A DNA stretch of 64,000 nt from assembly GCF_023101085.1 (NCBI RefSeq), contig NZ_CP064703.1:4836001-4900000 (forward strand). Reading direction: 5' to 3'. The notes under the pieces were generated by a model, which did no database searches, was not told the DNA's origin, and was given only the letters and a program-made list of their open reading frames with translations. The stretch is from Bradyrhizobium sp. 170 (GTDB lineage Bacteria > Pseudomonadota > Alphaproteobacteria > Rhizobiales > Xanthobacteraceae). The stretch's first letter is position 1. Each line of letters begins with the position of its first letter. The position numbers and the translations under genes are program-made. This document shows, in pieces, positions 1 through 8,590 of the stretch.

Positions 1-171
1 TGCCTGATGCGGCTGCGCCGGGCGCTCGACGAGATGGTGGTCGACGGCATCGAAACCACCCTGCCGCTGTTCCGGGCGCTGGTCCGGGAGGCCGACATCA
101 TCAACGGCGACTACCACATCCACTGGCTCGAGCAGTACCTCGCCGGCCAGCTGGTGGATGGCAAGACCTGA
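1..171 (+). CDS. accC: Biotin carboxylase C-terminal fragment (acetyl-CoA carboxylase subunit), partial
   Basis: The window opens inside a reading frame encoding the last 56 residues of a protein and ending with TGA at 169-171. The segment with MVVDGIETTLPLF followed by INGDYHIHWLEQYL matches the C-terminus of biotin carboxylase, where the equivalent E. coli stretch reads IIDGIKTNVDL and then NIHYLEKKL. AccC carboxylates the biotin on AccB, the first half-reaction of malonyl-CoA synthesis in the cytoplasm. The catalytic ATP-grasp part lies outside the window. The next gene on this strand is a signalling kinase, not aat, which often follows accC in related bacteria. Confidence 0.85.
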   Translation, partial: CLMRLRRALDEMVVDGIETTLPLFRALVREADIINGDYHIHWLEQYLAGQLVDGKT

Positions 172-201
172 GCGACGCTCCCCTGAAATATTCGACGGGG
201 C

Positions 202-229
202 ATGGAACCGATGGGTTCCATCGCACGTT
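202..229 (+). promoter_or_regulatory. EcfG-type (general stress) promoter upstream of the sensor kinase operon
   Basis: GGAAC at 204-208 and CGTT at 226-229 are separated by exactly 17 bases, the spacing and motif reported for EcfG sigma factors of the PhyR-NepR-EcfG stress response in alphaproteobacteria. The GTG start of the kinase gene is about 58 bases downstream. The -35 element is part of a perfect 8-bp inverted repeat (ATGGAACC at 202-209, GGTTCCAT at 214-221), which could also be the 3' hairpin of accC, though no T-tract follows. Promoter function is inferred from motif match. Confidence 0.6.
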
Positions 230-287
230 GGGTGCAAAAGGGGGTGCCAGGGGCGCTTGTTCCGTTTGTCCATGACACGAGATCACC

Positions 288-1817
288 GTGACCGCTAATG
301 CCCAGCGCAAACGCGCCATGGGCCACATCCTGCTGCTTGCGGCGGGGCTTCTGGTGTTGACCGCGATCAGCGCCGGTTCGGTCCATCTGGTGAACGAGGC
401 GCGCGAGGACGCGCGCAAGGTTCAGCGTACCCTCGAGGTTGAAAACCAGATATCGCTCGTCCAACTGCAGTTGCGGCGTGCTGAAAGCGCACAGCGCGGC
501 TACCTCGCGACATTGCGGCCGGATTTCCAGACCGATTTTGAGCAAGCCCTATCCGAACTGACGCCGGCGCTGACACGATTGAGTCAGCTCATCAGCGACA
601 ATCCGGTTCAAAGGCGGCTCATCAACGAAATGATGCCGCTCTACGACCAGCGGATCGAGGAATTCCGCACGACGAACGAACTGGCCCGGTCGAAGCGCAT
701 GAGCGACGCCGCCAAGATCGTGCGCGAGGGCATCGGACGCGACACCATGAAACACATCGAAGATCTCGCGGTGCGGATGCGGGCCGAGGAGGACCGTCTG
801 TTTGTGGAGCGCACGACCAACGCCGATCGCAGCCAGACGCTGGCAGCCTCGATCACCGGCATCGGCTCGGGCTTCGTGGTCGTGCTGGCCGGCATCGCGA
901 TCTTCCTGGTTCGGCGTTCGTCGCACGCACGCGACCAGGCCGACGCCAGGCTGCGCGACAGCCATCTCAACCTCGAGGCCACGATCGACGAGCGCACCAC
1001 GGACCTTCGCGAAGCCAATGACGAGATCCAGCGCTTCGCCTACATCGTCAGCCACGATCTGCGCTCGCCGCTGGTGAACATCATGGGCTTCACCAGCGAA
1101 CTGGAGGAATTGCGCGGCGACATCTTCAAGCGAATCGCAGCGCTTTCCCGCGAGCAGTCCGCCGCGCCGCCTGCCCCGGAAAACGCCACCGATACCGCCG
1201 AGCCCGTGCTCGAGGGCTCCGACAAGCAACTCTCGGAAGACTTCTCCGAGGCGCTCGCCTTCATTAAATCGTCGATCGGCAAGATGGACCGGCTGATATC
1301 GGCGATTCTCAATCTCACCCGCGAGGGGCGGCGCGAGTTCGAGCCGGTCTGGATCGATACCAGGGAGCTGATCGAGGCCATCGTGACGACCGTGGCGCAT
1401 CAGGCCGCGGAAGCCCAGGCAGAGATCCGGATCGACGCGTTGCCGAATATCGTCAGCGATCGCCTTGCGCTGGAGCAGATCTTCTCCAATCTGATCGACA
1501 ATGCGCTCAAATACCTCAAGACCGGCGTCCCCGGCGAAATCACCGTGCGCGGCCGCACCAAGCTCGGCTTTGCGATTTTCGAGATCTCGGATAATGGCCG
1601 CGGCATCGATCCCAAGGACCATCAACGCATTTTCGAATTGTTCCGGCGCGCGGGAACCCAGGACAGGCCGGGACAGGGCATCGGCCTTGCCCATGTCCGC
1701 GCCTTGGTGCGCCGCTTGGGAGGAACCATGTCGGTCGCGTCGGAACTTCACCAGGGCAGCACGTTCACGATCACTTTACCCATTAATTGGTCTGCCAACC
1801 GGAACACACGGACATGA
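288..1817 (+). CDS. CHASE3-domain sensor histidine kinase
   Basis: This 509-residue membrane kinase has a first transmembrane helix at about 13-33, a periplasmic CHASE3 sensor at about 35-180 (the AESAQRGYLAT stretch is typical), a second helix at about 190-208, and a HisKA dimerisation region with the phospho-accepting His256 in SHDLRSPL. The C-terminal HATPase_c domain shows the N-box (DNALKYL), SDNGRGID and GQGIGLAHV. It should autophosphorylate and pass the phosphate to the response regulator encoded by the next gene, whose ATG overlaps this stop as ATGA. GTG at 288 gives a short cytoplasmic lead; ATG at 318 is an alternative start. A 45-residue insert lies inside the HisKA region, between about 280 and 325, where the sequence is Ala/Pro-rich. 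The signal sensed is unknown. Confidence 0.9.
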   Translation: MTANAQRKRAMGHILLLAAGLLVLTAISAGSVHLVNEAREDARKVQRTLEVENQISLVQLQLRRAESAQRGYLATLRPDFQTDFEQALSELTPALTRLSQLISDNPVQRRLINEMMPLYDQRIEEFRTTNELARSKRMSDAAKIVREGIGRDTMKHIEDLAVRMRAEEDRLFVERTTNADRSQTLAASITGIGSGFVVVLAGIAIFLVRRSSHARDQADARLRDSHLNLEATIDERTTDLREANDEIQRFAYIVSHDLRSPLVNIMGFTSELEELRGDIFKRIAALSREQSAAPPAPENATDTAEPVLEGSDKQLSEDFSEALAFIKSSIGKMDRLISAILNLTREGRREFEPVWIDTRELIEAIVTTVAHQAAEAQAEIRIDALPNIVSDRLALEQIFSNLIDNALKYLKTGVPGEITVRGRTKLGFAIFEISDNGRGIDPKDHQRIFELFRRAGTQDRPGQGIGLAHVRALVRRLGGTMSVASELHQGSTFTITLPINWSANRNTRT

Positions 1818-2254
1818 GTAATCCAGTCACCATCATCATGATCGAGGACGATGAGGGCCATGCCCGCCTGATCGAGCGCAATATACGCCGATCCGGTGTC
1901 AACAATGAGATAAAGCCGTTCACCAGCGGTACAGCCGCCCTGAACTACCTGTTCGGCAAGGACGGGACGGGTCTCGACCACAAGGGCAGCGCGTTCCTGA
2001 TCCTGCTCGACCTCAATTTGCCCGATACGACCGGCATCGACATTCTGAAGCGGGTCAAGGAAAACAAGTATCTCAAGACCACGCCGGTGGTGGTGCTGAC
2101 CACGACCGACGATTCCCACGAGATCAAGCGCTGCTACGAACTCGGTTGCAACGTCTACATTACCAAGCCCGTGAACTACGAAAGCTTCGCCAACGCCATT
2201 CGCCAGCTCGGTCTGTTCTTTTCCGTCATCCAGGTACCTCCTGCCGCCACATGA
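1814..2254 (+). CDS. Single-domain response regulator (Rcp1-like)
   Basis: The 146-residue product is a lone receiver domain with the acidic pocket EDD at 11-13, phospho-acceptor Asp66 in LILLDLNLPDTTG, a Thr in VVVLTTT and Lys118 in ITKPVN. There is no output domain, so it probably relays phosphate or acts through protein contacts. The conserved LILLDLNLP and YITKPVNYESF motifs resemble the Rcp1 class that partners phytochrome-type kinases. It overlaps both neighbours by four bases (ATGA at each end), so the three genes are probably translationally coupled and its kinase is likely the preceding CHASE3 protein. Confidence 0.9.
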   Translation: MSNPVTIIMIEDDEGHARLIERNIRRSGVNNEIKPFTSGTAALNYLFGKDGTGLDHKGSAFLILLDLNLPDTTGIDILKRVKENKYLKTTPVVVLTTTDDSHEIKRCYELGCNVYITKPVNYESFANAIRQLGLFFSVIQVPPAAT

Positions 2255-3342
2255 ACAAAGCGACGCCGACACTGCTGTATATCGATGACGACGCTGGCCT
2301 CGCCCGGCTGGTCGACCGCGGCCTGACGCGGGCAGGCTTCAAGGTCGTCCACGCGGCGGGCGGCGAGCAAGGGCTGGCGCGGCTGGCGCAAGGCGGCATC
2401 GATGTGATTGCGCTCGACCAGTACATGCCGGGTCTCGACGGCCTCGAAACGCTGGAACAGATCATGGCGATAGCGGGCGCCCCGCCCGTGGTGTTCGTCA
2501 CGGCCGCCCAGGATTCGGCGATCGCCGTCACGGCGCTGAAGGCCGGCGCCGCCGACTATCTGGTCAAGGATATCAGGGGCGATTTCATTCCGCTGCTCCA
2601 GGTCGCCGTCAACGGCGCCCTGCGGCAGGCCGAGCTTCAGCGCGCCCGCGACGAGGCCGAAGCCGAGGTCCACGCCTCGCGCGACCGCTATGCGGCGCTT
2701 GCCGCCGAACGCGAGGTGCTGCTGCGCGAAGTCAACCACCGCGTCGGCAACTCCCTGCAGATCATCGCCTCGCTGCTGCATTTGCAGGCCAATTCGACGA
2801 CCCAGGAGGACGTCAAGGCGGCGCTGACCAATGCGATGGGCCGCGTCGCCGCGGTCGCCCAGGTGCATCGACGTCTCTACACCTCGCACGACCTCAAGAG
2901 CGTGCTGCTGAACCAGTATCTCGAAGCCCTGCTGGAAGACCTCCGGCGTTCGGCCGAGGGCAACAGGATGTCGCGGCTGACGCTCAAGGCCGAACCGATC
3001 GAGATCGACCCGGACCGCGCGGTGGCGATCGGCATCATCGTCAACGAGCTGGTGATGAACGCCGTCAAATACGCCTATCCCGACGGCGCCGGTCCCATTC
3101 ACGTCGAGCTGAAGGCCGATGGCGACGATCTCGTGGTCGCGATTGCGGACGATGGCGTCGGCCTCAACGCCAAGGCCGACCCCCGCTCCACCGGCATGGG
3201 ACAACGCATCGTGAGCGCGATGGCCGCCAAGCTGGACGCCAGTGCCGAGCGCGATCCGGACCATCACGGCACCAGGATCGTGCTGCGCTTCCGCCGCATC
3301 CCGGCGGCGGCGCCGAAATCGACCAACGCCGCGGCGAGCTAA
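2251..3342 (+). CDS. Response regulator-histidine kinase fusion (receiver plus HisKA_2)
   Basis: A 363-residue soluble protein begins with a receiver domain (acidic IDDD at 11-14, phospho-acceptor Asp56, Lys106), continues through a helical linker at about 125-155 and has a HisKA_2 kinase core with His163 in EVNHRVGNSLQ and HATPase motifs (NELVMNAVKYA and ADDGVGL). HisKA_2/HWE kinases are the class used in alphaproteobacterial general-stress signalling (PhyK type), which fits the EcfG-type promoter of this operon. ATG 2251 was chosen over in-frame upstream codons because it overlaps the previous stop as ATGA. Receiver-first kinases of this kind can be output modules of a phosphorelay; the downstream partner is not visible here. 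Confidence 0.88.
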   Translation: MNKATPTLLYIDDDAGLARLVDRGLTRAGFKVVHAAGGEQGLARLAQGGIDVIALDQYMPGLDGLETLEQIMAIAGAPPVVFVTAAQDSAIAVTALKAGAADYLVKDIRGDFIPLLQVAVNGALRQAELQRARDEAEAEVHASRDRYAALAAEREVLLREVNHRVGNSLQIIASLLHLQANSTTQEDVKAALTNAMGRVAAVAQVHRRLYTSHDLKSVLLNQYLEALLEDLRRSAEGNRMSRLTLKAEPIEIDPDRAVAIGIIVNELVMNAVKYAYPDGAGPIHVELKADGDDLVVAIADDGVGLNAKADPRSTGMGQRIVSAMAAKLDASAERDPDHHGTRIVLRFRRIPAAAPKSTNAAAS

Positions 3343-3552
3343 GCCCCCGAGTTCGGCGCCCGAATCCCCCTCGATGGCGTATTGCCCGCATCGTAAGCTG
3401 CGGGAAGACGAGCAGCGCCTCGCGATCAAAGGCGACATTTCAATTATTAATATTTCGTAAAACCTTTTATTTTCATATACTTAAATAACAAATTGCATGA
3501 TTTTTCAATGATTAAACTTCCATCTCGGCCGTTTTGGCCTATTTTGCCTTAC

Positions 3553-4131
3553 ATGACTAAGCTCGAAGAGCTCAAAACCCACCTGAAGCCAGGTCAGGCG
3601 TACCGGCGTGCGGACCTGACCCGCTGGTCAACGTCGGTTGACCGGCACATCAAGCAATTGGTCGAAAGTGGCGTGCTCAAGAAGCTTTCCGGCGGACTTT
3701 ATATTTACCCGAAAGAGACGGCATTCGGCCCGGCTCCCGCTAGCGACAAGGATATCGTAAGCGCCTTTCTTAGGGATCATCGCTTCCTGCTGGCGTCGCC
3801 GAATGCCTACAACAGTCTCGGTGTCGGCACGACGCAGCTCTACGACAGGACCGTCGTCTACAATCACAAACGGCATGGCGAATTTCAGCTTGGCGGCCGC
3901 AAATATGCATTCCGCGTGAAACCGCGCTTTCCGAAGTCACTGACGACGGAGTTCCTGCTCGTCGATCTCGTCAACAACCTCGACCAGCTTGCCGAGACAA
4001 AGGACGAAGTCCTGAAGCGCGTGATGGAGCGCGCGGTGGCGGCCGACAAGCCGCGCCTGCGTCGCGCCGTTCGCGAATACGGAAACGAAAAAACGAAGCG
4101 ATTGTTCGAACACGCGCGGGGAAGCGGGTGA
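3553..4131 (+). CDS. AbiEi-like antitoxin / transcriptional regulator (DUF6088-type)
   Basis: The 192-residue protein has an N-terminal winged helix-turn-helix (about 1-60, ending in the wing GGLYIYPK), followed by the globular region found in AbiEi-type antitoxins. AbiE modules are type IV toxin-antitoxin systems in which the antitoxin represses its own promoter and counteracts a nucleotidyltransferase toxin. ATG 3553 was preferred to 3493 because the first 20 residues of the longer frame lack domain character. The preceding 110 bases are strikingly AT-rich for this genome and contain GGCCGTTTTGGCC, a possible operator. The toxin gene follows directly on the same strand. Confidence 0.8.
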   Translation: MTKLEELKTHLKPGQAYRRADLTRWSTSVDRHIKQLVESGVLKKLSGGLYIYPKETAFGPAPASDKDIVSAFLRDHRFLLASPNAYNSLGVGTTQLYDRTVVYNHKRHGEFQLGGRKYAFRVKPRFPKSLTTEFLLVDLVNNLDQLAETKDEVLKRVMERAVAADKPRLRRAVREYGNEKTKRLFEHARGSG

Positions 4132-4192
4132 ATTCCACCATGCCGCGCGGCTATTTGCACGACCATTCTCAGTTCGCGGATCTGATCGGATC

Positions 4193-5086
4193 GTGGCGGA
4201 CGAGAAGAGCATTGATCCGGCGCTGGTCGAAAAAGACTATTGGATCATGCACTGCCTCCATGGTCTCCAGCAGTTCGGATTCGTACTTCAGTTGAAGGGC
4301 GGCACGTCGCTGTCAAAGGGGCATCAGGCTATCGACCGGTTTTCGGAGGACATCGATATCCTCATCGAACCTCCGCCTGGTCACTACGTGAAAACGGGGC
4401 CCAATCAAAACAAACCGGCGCACGTCAAGACAAGAAAGGATTTCTACGACTGGCTCGCCCAGACGATCAAGATCGACGGCATTTTGAAGGTCGAACGCGA
4501 TACGGCCTTTGATGACACGCCGAACTATCGGAGCGCGGGCATCAGATTGAATTACGAAAGCGTCACCGAAGCACTGGAGGGCCTGCGCGAAGGTGTCCTG
4601 CTCGAAGTCGGCTTCGATACTGTCGCTCCCAACACGCCGAAGGACGTCAGCGCCTGGGCCTACGGCTACGCCAGCGACAAGGTGGACATCATCGACAACC
4701 GGGCAAAAGCTGTCCCGTGCTACGATATCGGCTATACCTTCGTCGAAAAACTTCAGACTGTCTCGACCAAGTTTCGCAAGCAGCAGGCCGGCGATGGCGC
4801 CCCCATAGAGTTCATGCGCCACTACTACGATATCTGGAGTCTGCTGAAGCGCCCAGAAGTTCAGAAGTTCATCGGCACTGAGGCCTACAAGGTTCACAAG
4901 CAGACGCGCTTCCGGCAAGCTGACAACCAGAACATCGCCGGAAACGAGGCTTTCGTTCTCAACAACAGCGCAACGCGCGCGCTCTACGCCAAGGCGTATG
5001 AAGATAGCGGTGCGCTCTACTATGCCGACAGACCGGCCTTCGCAGAGATGATGGCCGATATCGGAAAGTGGATCAGCAGGCTTTAG
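4193..5086 (+). CDS. AbiEii/AbiGii-type nucleotidyltransferase toxin, N-terminus frameshifted
   Basis: From GTG 4193 the 297-residue product carries the nucleotidyltransferase core of AbiEii toxins: LKGGTSLSKG at 34-43 and RFSEDIDILIEPP at 49-61. AbiEii enzymes transfer nucleotides to RNA targets and stop growth. The natural start seems to be ATG 4140 in another frame, which reads MPRGYLHDHSQFADLI, typical of family N-termini. Adding one C after 4187 would join it as ADLIRIVADEK to the rest. With the base absent, the ATG frame ends early and only the weakly initiated GTG frame stays open. The gene is therefore probably broken or mis-sequenced at one base. Its stop overlaps that of the convergent IclR gene by four bases. 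Confidence 0.75.
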   Translation: MADEKSIDPALVEKDYWIMHCLHGLQQFGFVLQLKGGTSLSKGHQAIDRFSEDIDILIEPPPGHYVKTGPNQNKPAHVKTRKDFYDWLAQTIKIDGILKVERDTAFDDTPNYRSAGIRLNYESVTEALEGLREGVLLEVGFDTVAPNTPKDVSAWAYGYASDKVDIIDNRAKAVPCYDIGYTFVEKLQTVSTKFRKQQAGDGAPIEFMRHYYDIWSLLKRPEVQKFIGTEAYKVHKQTRFRQADNQNIAGNEAFVLNNSATRALYAKAYEDSGALYYADRPAFAEMMADIGKWISRL

Positions 5087-5883
5087 GACGCTTCACGTGG
5101 CGTCGCCGCTTCTATCGCGCGCGCTGTAGCCAGGAGAACGTCCGCCACCTCGATCGCGCGACGCGGGCTCAACCTGTTTCGGATGGCAGAGAGCGTAATC
5201 GCGGCGGCAGGCTGGCCATCCGGCGTCCGGATCCAGGCCGAAAGCGACTTCGTCCCCTGCACGAGCCCGACGTCACGCAGATTGTAGCCCCTGCGGCGCG
5301 CGAGCTGGATCTGGCCGAGTACGGTGGCCGTATCGGTCCGATAGGCACCAAATCGCGTTTCGTTGGCGAGCACGATCTTGCGCGCCTCCGGTGCAGGCAT
5401 GGCGGCCAGGATTGCGACCCCGGCGCTGCTGACGCCCAGGGGACGCCGCACACCGACCTCGATCGACAACACCTGGATCGGATAACTGCCGATGCGGCGG
5501 GCCACGCACAAGGTGTCGAGCCCGGTACGCAGCGTCAGGAACAGGGTATCGCCGAGTTGTGCCGACACCGCCGCGAGATGTGGCTCGGCTGCAATCAGCA
5601 GTGGCGAACGCGAGGGACGCGCCAGCGCCAGTTCGGGCACCTGACGGCCGACAACGTAATTGCCTGTGCGGTCGCTGCGCTCGACAATCCCCTCTTCGAT
5701 CAGCACATGCACGATGCGATGTACCGTAGGGCGAGCGAGCGAGGTTGCTTGCACGACTTCCGCCAGAGGTACGCCTCTTTCCCCGCCAACCGCGAGCGTC
5801 CGCAACACGGCCAACGCGCGGCGGATCGCCTGCCCGCCCTGAAGCGGCTCGTGCCCGCGCGCCCTTAACCGGCCGTTTGTCAT
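5083..5883 (-). CDS. IclR-family transcriptional regulator
   Basis: The 266-residue protein has an N-terminal winged HTH (ALAVLRTLAVGGERGVPLAE, then LARPTVHRIVHVLIEEG and the wing YVVGRQ) and a C-terminal IclR effector domain with RIGSYPIQVLSIEVGVRRPLG-type ligand pocket residues. IclR proteins commonly control adjacent aromatic or carboxylate catabolism by binding a divergent intergenic operator. It is divergent from the transport/catabolic operon starting at 6054, and two matching palindromes lie directly upstream of its start. ATG 5883 is used; ATG 5889 is equally possible. Longer upstream frames run through the operator and are unlikely. Confidence 0.88.
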   Translation of the reverse strand: MTNGRLRARGHEPLQGGQAIRRALAVLRTLAVGGERGVPLAEVVQATSLARPTVHRIVHVLIEEGIVERSDRTGNYVVGRQVPELALARPSRSPLLIAAEPHLAAVSAQLGDTLFLTLRTGLDTLCVARRIGSYPIQVLSIEVGVRRPLGVSSAGVAILAAMPAPEARKIVLANETRFGAYRTDTATVLGQIQLARRRGYNLRDVGLVQGTKSLSAWIRTPDGQPAAAITLSAIRNRLSPRRAIEVADVLLATARAIEAATPREAS

Positions 5884-5896
5884 ACGCATTGTCCGC

Positions 5897-5930
5897 TGTC
5901 CACAATGTGGACAAAAACACCACAATTTGG
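5897..5930. promoter_or_regulatory. Tandem IclR operator in the divergent promoter region
   Basis: A perfect palindrome TGTCCACA-A-TGTGGACA occupies 5897-5913. A second copy of its core, CCACAATTTGG at 5920-5930, lies exactly 20 bases (about two helical turns) from the first core CCACAATGTGG at 5900-5910. Outside them CCGCTGTC (5893-5900) and GACAGCGG (5933-5940) form a wider inverted repeat. The sites sit 14 bases from the IclR start and about 125 bases from the operon start. Binding by the adjacent IclR is inferred. Confidence 0.6.
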
Positions 5931-6053
5931 TCGACAGCGGAAGGGCCGCGCGCAAGATCGCGGCGCGGAACAAATATAGGCGCGTGCCGCTGGGACGGGG
6001 CTCGCGCAAAACAAGAATGTAGCGGCAGATGCGCCGCTTTTCGGGAGAATGCG

Positions 6054-7031
6054 ATGAAATTTTTCGCGATCGCAGGCGTCGCTCTATCGGTACTGTCAGC
6101 GGCAGCGTTGAGCACGCCGGCCGACGCCCAGCAATGGCCGGCGCGGCAGGTCCGCCTGATCGTCCCTTATCCGGCAGGCGGCAATGTCGACAGCGCGGCG
6201 CGCGTCATTGCCGACAGGCTCCAGGCGAAGCTGGGCCAGCCTTTCATCGTCGAAAACAAGGCCGGCGCCGGCGGCCTGATCGCCGGCGAGGCGTTCGCGA
6301 AAATGGCGCCCGACGGCTACGCGTTGTTCGTGGGCGCCAACGGCCCGGTGCTGTTCGCGCCTGAGATCGCCAAGCGCGACGCCTATAACTGGAAGCGGGA
6401 TTTCGTCCCCATCACCTCGATCACGATGACGCCGCTGGTGCTCGAAGTGCATCCGTCGGTGGCGGCCAAGGATCTCAAGGAGTTCATCGAACTTGCCCGC
6501 CGCGATCCCGGCAAGCTGACGATGGCTTCGCCCGGCCAGGGCACCACCAACCATCTGCTCAGCGAGCTGATGCAGTCGACGCTCGGCCTGGAATGGTTGA
6601 CGGTGCACTACCGCGGCAACGCCCCTGCTCTCAACGACCTGATCGGCGGACAGGTGCAATTCGCGCTCGACCAGATCTCCGTCGGACTGCCGTCCATCAA
6701 GAGCGGCATGCTGCGCGCCCTCGCTGTCACCGGCACCCACCGCGCCTCCTGGCTTCCTGATGTCCCGACGTTCACCGAACTTGGCTACAAGGAATTTGAC
6801 GGCCAGACCTTCACCGGCCTGTTCGCGCCCGCGCGCACGCCGGCCGAGATCGTGACCAGGCTGAACGAGACCCTCGCGGAGATCCTGAAAGATCCCGCCA
6901 TCGTCGAGAAGTTCAACGCGCTCGGCGCCGAGGCGGTATCGATGACGCCGGCGGAGTTCACGAGCTATCTCGAGCGCGAGGACGCCAAGTGGATTCCGGT
7001 GGTCCGCAAGGCGAACATCAAGGCGGACTGA
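6054..7031 (+). CDS. Tripartite tricarboxylate transporter substrate-binding protein (Bug/TctC family)
   Basis: The 325-residue precursor has a signal peptide (about 1-25, ending TPADA-QQWP) and the Bug fold, recognised by VRLIVPYPAGG at about 33-43, the VENKAGAGG segment and the LPDVPTFTELGY signature late in the protein. Bug proteins capture carboxylates in the periplasm for a TctAB permease or act as sensors. No TctA/TctB genes are nearby, which is common for this family. It is the first gene of the operon controlled by the divergent IclR; the ATG is preceded by CGGGAGA. The likely ligand is the substrate of the downstream enzymes, an aromatic-derived acid, but that is inference. Confidence 0.88.
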   Translation: MKFFAIAGVALSVLSAAALSTPADAQQWPARQVRLIVPYPAGGNVDSAARVIADRLQAKLGQPFIVENKAGAGGLIAGEAFAKMAPDGYALFVGANGPVLFAPEIAKRDAYNWKRDFVPITSITMTPLVLEVHPSVAAKDLKEFIELARRDPGKLTMASPGQGTTNHLLSELMQSTLGLEWLTVHYRGNAPALNDLIGGQVQFALDQISVGLPSIKSGMLRALAVTGTHRASWLPDVPTFTELGYKEFDGQTFTGLFAPARTPAEIVTRLNETLAEILKDPAIVEKFNALGAEAVSMTPAEFTSYLEREDAKWIPVVRKANIKAD

Positions 7032-7034
7032 TCC

Positions 7035-7652
7035 ATGCAGATTGATCCCGGCGATCTCGGCGCGGAACGGATTTACCGGCTGATGACCGGCATCGTGGTG
7101 CCGCGTCCGATCGCCTGGGTGACGAGCCTGTCGCGCAAGGGTGTGCTCAACCTCGCCCCGTTCAGCGCCTTCACCTTCGTCTCGCAGAAGCCGCCGATGC
7201 TGGCCATCAGCGTCGGCCGCAAGGGCCCCGACTACAAGGATACGGCGCACAACATCCTCGACACCGAGGAGTACGTCATCCACATCGCCGACACGCCGCT
7301 GATGGCTGCGGTACATGACAGTTCGGTCGAGCATCCGCCCGAAGTCAGCGAGGTCGAAGAGCTCAACCTGGAAACGAGTCCCAGCGAGCGCATCAAGGTG
7401 CCCCGGCTTGCCGCCGCGCCGGTCGCGATGGAATGCGTGTTTCGGCAATGTCTCGAATTCGGCGAGGCGCGCAGCCGGCTCATCGTCGGTGAGGTCGTGA
7501 TGTTCCACATCCGCGACGGTCTCGTGGACAACGGCAAGGTCGAGACCGAAGCGCTCGACCCGATCGCCCGCATCGGTGGGCCCCGCTACGCCCGCCTCGG
7601 CGAGATCGTGACGCTGCGCGGCGTCTTCCAAACCCCGAAATCGACCGATTAG
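7035..7652 (+). CDS. Flavin reductase-like domain protein
   Basis: The 205-residue protein begins three bases after the Bug gene stop. It has the split-barrel FMN-binding fold of the flavin reductase-like family: MTGIVVPRPIAWVTS near 18-32, then LAPFSAFTFVSQKPPM and KDTAHNILDTEEYVI. Proteins of this kind either supply reduced flavin to a monooxygenase or are FMN-dependent enzymes themselves. No partner monooxygenase gene lies in the cluster, so a direct enzymatic role cannot be excluded. Close spacing suggests co-transcription. Confidence 0.82.
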   Translation: MQIDPGDLGAERIYRLMTGIVVPRPIAWVTSLSRKGVLNLAPFSAFTFVSQKPPMLAISVGRKGPDYKDTAHNILDTEEYVIHIADTPLMAAVHDSSVEHPPEVSEVEELNLETSPSERIKVPRLAAAPVAMECVFRQCLEFGEARSRLIVGEVVMFHIRDGLVDNGKVETEALDPIARIGGPRYARLGEIVTLRGVFQTPKSTD

Positions 7653-7725
7653 CGGTGGCAGCAATCCGTAGCGAGCTTGCTGACGCCGGACGCAGACCGA
7701 AGCAGAATTCTCGAAGAGGACGACA

Positions 7726-8586
7726 ATGCGACTGGTGAGCTATCTGGTGGAAGGTGAGCCGCGCTACGGCGCGGCAGTCGACAGCGGCGTCGTCGATCTG
7801 ACGAAGCGGATCGGCCCCGACTTTTCCGATGTGAAGGCGCTGATCGCGGCCAACGCGCTTGACGATGCCCGCGAGGCGGCGGCCGGACAGAAGCCGGATT
7901 ACGCACTCGAAAACATCACGCTGCTGCCGCCGATCCCCAACCCGGAAAAGCTCTGGTGCATCGGCGTCAACTACAAAGACCGCAACGCCGAGTACAAGGA
8001 CAATTCGGACCTGCCGAAATATCCGAGCCTGTTCGTCCGCAACCCCTCCTCGGTGGTCGGCTCCGGTCAGCCGATCGAGAAACCGAAGATCTCCGAACAG
8101 CTCGATTACGAGGGCGAGCTTGTGATCGTGATCGGCAAGGAAGGCCGGCACATTCCGCGAGAGCGCGCCTGGGAGCACATCTTCGGCATGACGCTGTGCA
8201 ACGAAGGCAGCGTCCGTGACTGGTTGCACCACGGCAAGTTCAACGTCACCCAGGGCAAGAATTTCGATCGCTCGGGCAGCATCGGGCCGTGGATCGTCAC
8301 GTCGGACGAATGCGATCCGCGCGGGCCGCACGACATCGTCACCCGCGTCAATGGCGAGACGCGCCAGAGCGATTCCACCGAGCGGCTGATGTTCCCGTTC
8401 GATTTCCTGATCGCTTACCTCTCCACGTTTGCCACCCTGAAACCCGGCGATATGATCGCGACCGGCACTCCGACCGGAGCCGGCGCCCGGTTCACGCCGC
8501 CGCGCTGGCTCAAGGTCGGCGACGTCGTGGAGGTGGAATCCAAAGGCATTGGCATCCTTCGCAACACCGTGGCGGAGGAGCAGTAG
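7726..8586 (+). CDS. Fumarylacetoacetate hydrolase family protein
   Basis: The 286-residue enzyme shows the FAH C-terminal fold: [27 protein letters not shown], the metal-binding acidic motif [11 protein letters not shown] and the GTPTGAGAR loop near the end. The family includes fumarylacetoacetate hydrolases and isomerase/decarboxylases of homoprotocatechuate meta-cleavage (HpaG type). Because the next gene encodes an HpaH-like hydratase, an HpaG-like decarboxylation or hydrolysis step on a ring-cleavage product is plausible. The 73-base gap upstream contains GAGGACGAC as a ribosome site. Exact substrate unknown. Confidence 0.85.
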   Translation: MRLVSYLVEGEPRYGAAVDSGVVDLTKRIGPDFSDVKALIAANALDDAREAAAGQKPDYALENITLLPPIPNPEKLWCIGVNYKDRNAEYKDNSDLPKYPSLFVRNPSSVVGSGQPIEKPKISEQLDYEGELVIVIGKEGRHIPRERAWEHIFGMTLCNEGSVRDWLHHGKFNVTQGKNFDRSGSIGPWIVTSDECDPRGPHDIVTRVNGETRQSDSTERLMFPFDFLIAYLSTFATLKPGDMIATGTPTGAGARFTPPRWLKVGDVVEVESKGIGILRNTVAEEQ

Positions 8587-8590
8587 GCCG

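Noticed and set aside
5745..6053. N-terminal extension of the Bug-family gene through the IclR promoter
   Set aside because: It would read across the operators and precede an obvious signal peptide at 6054.
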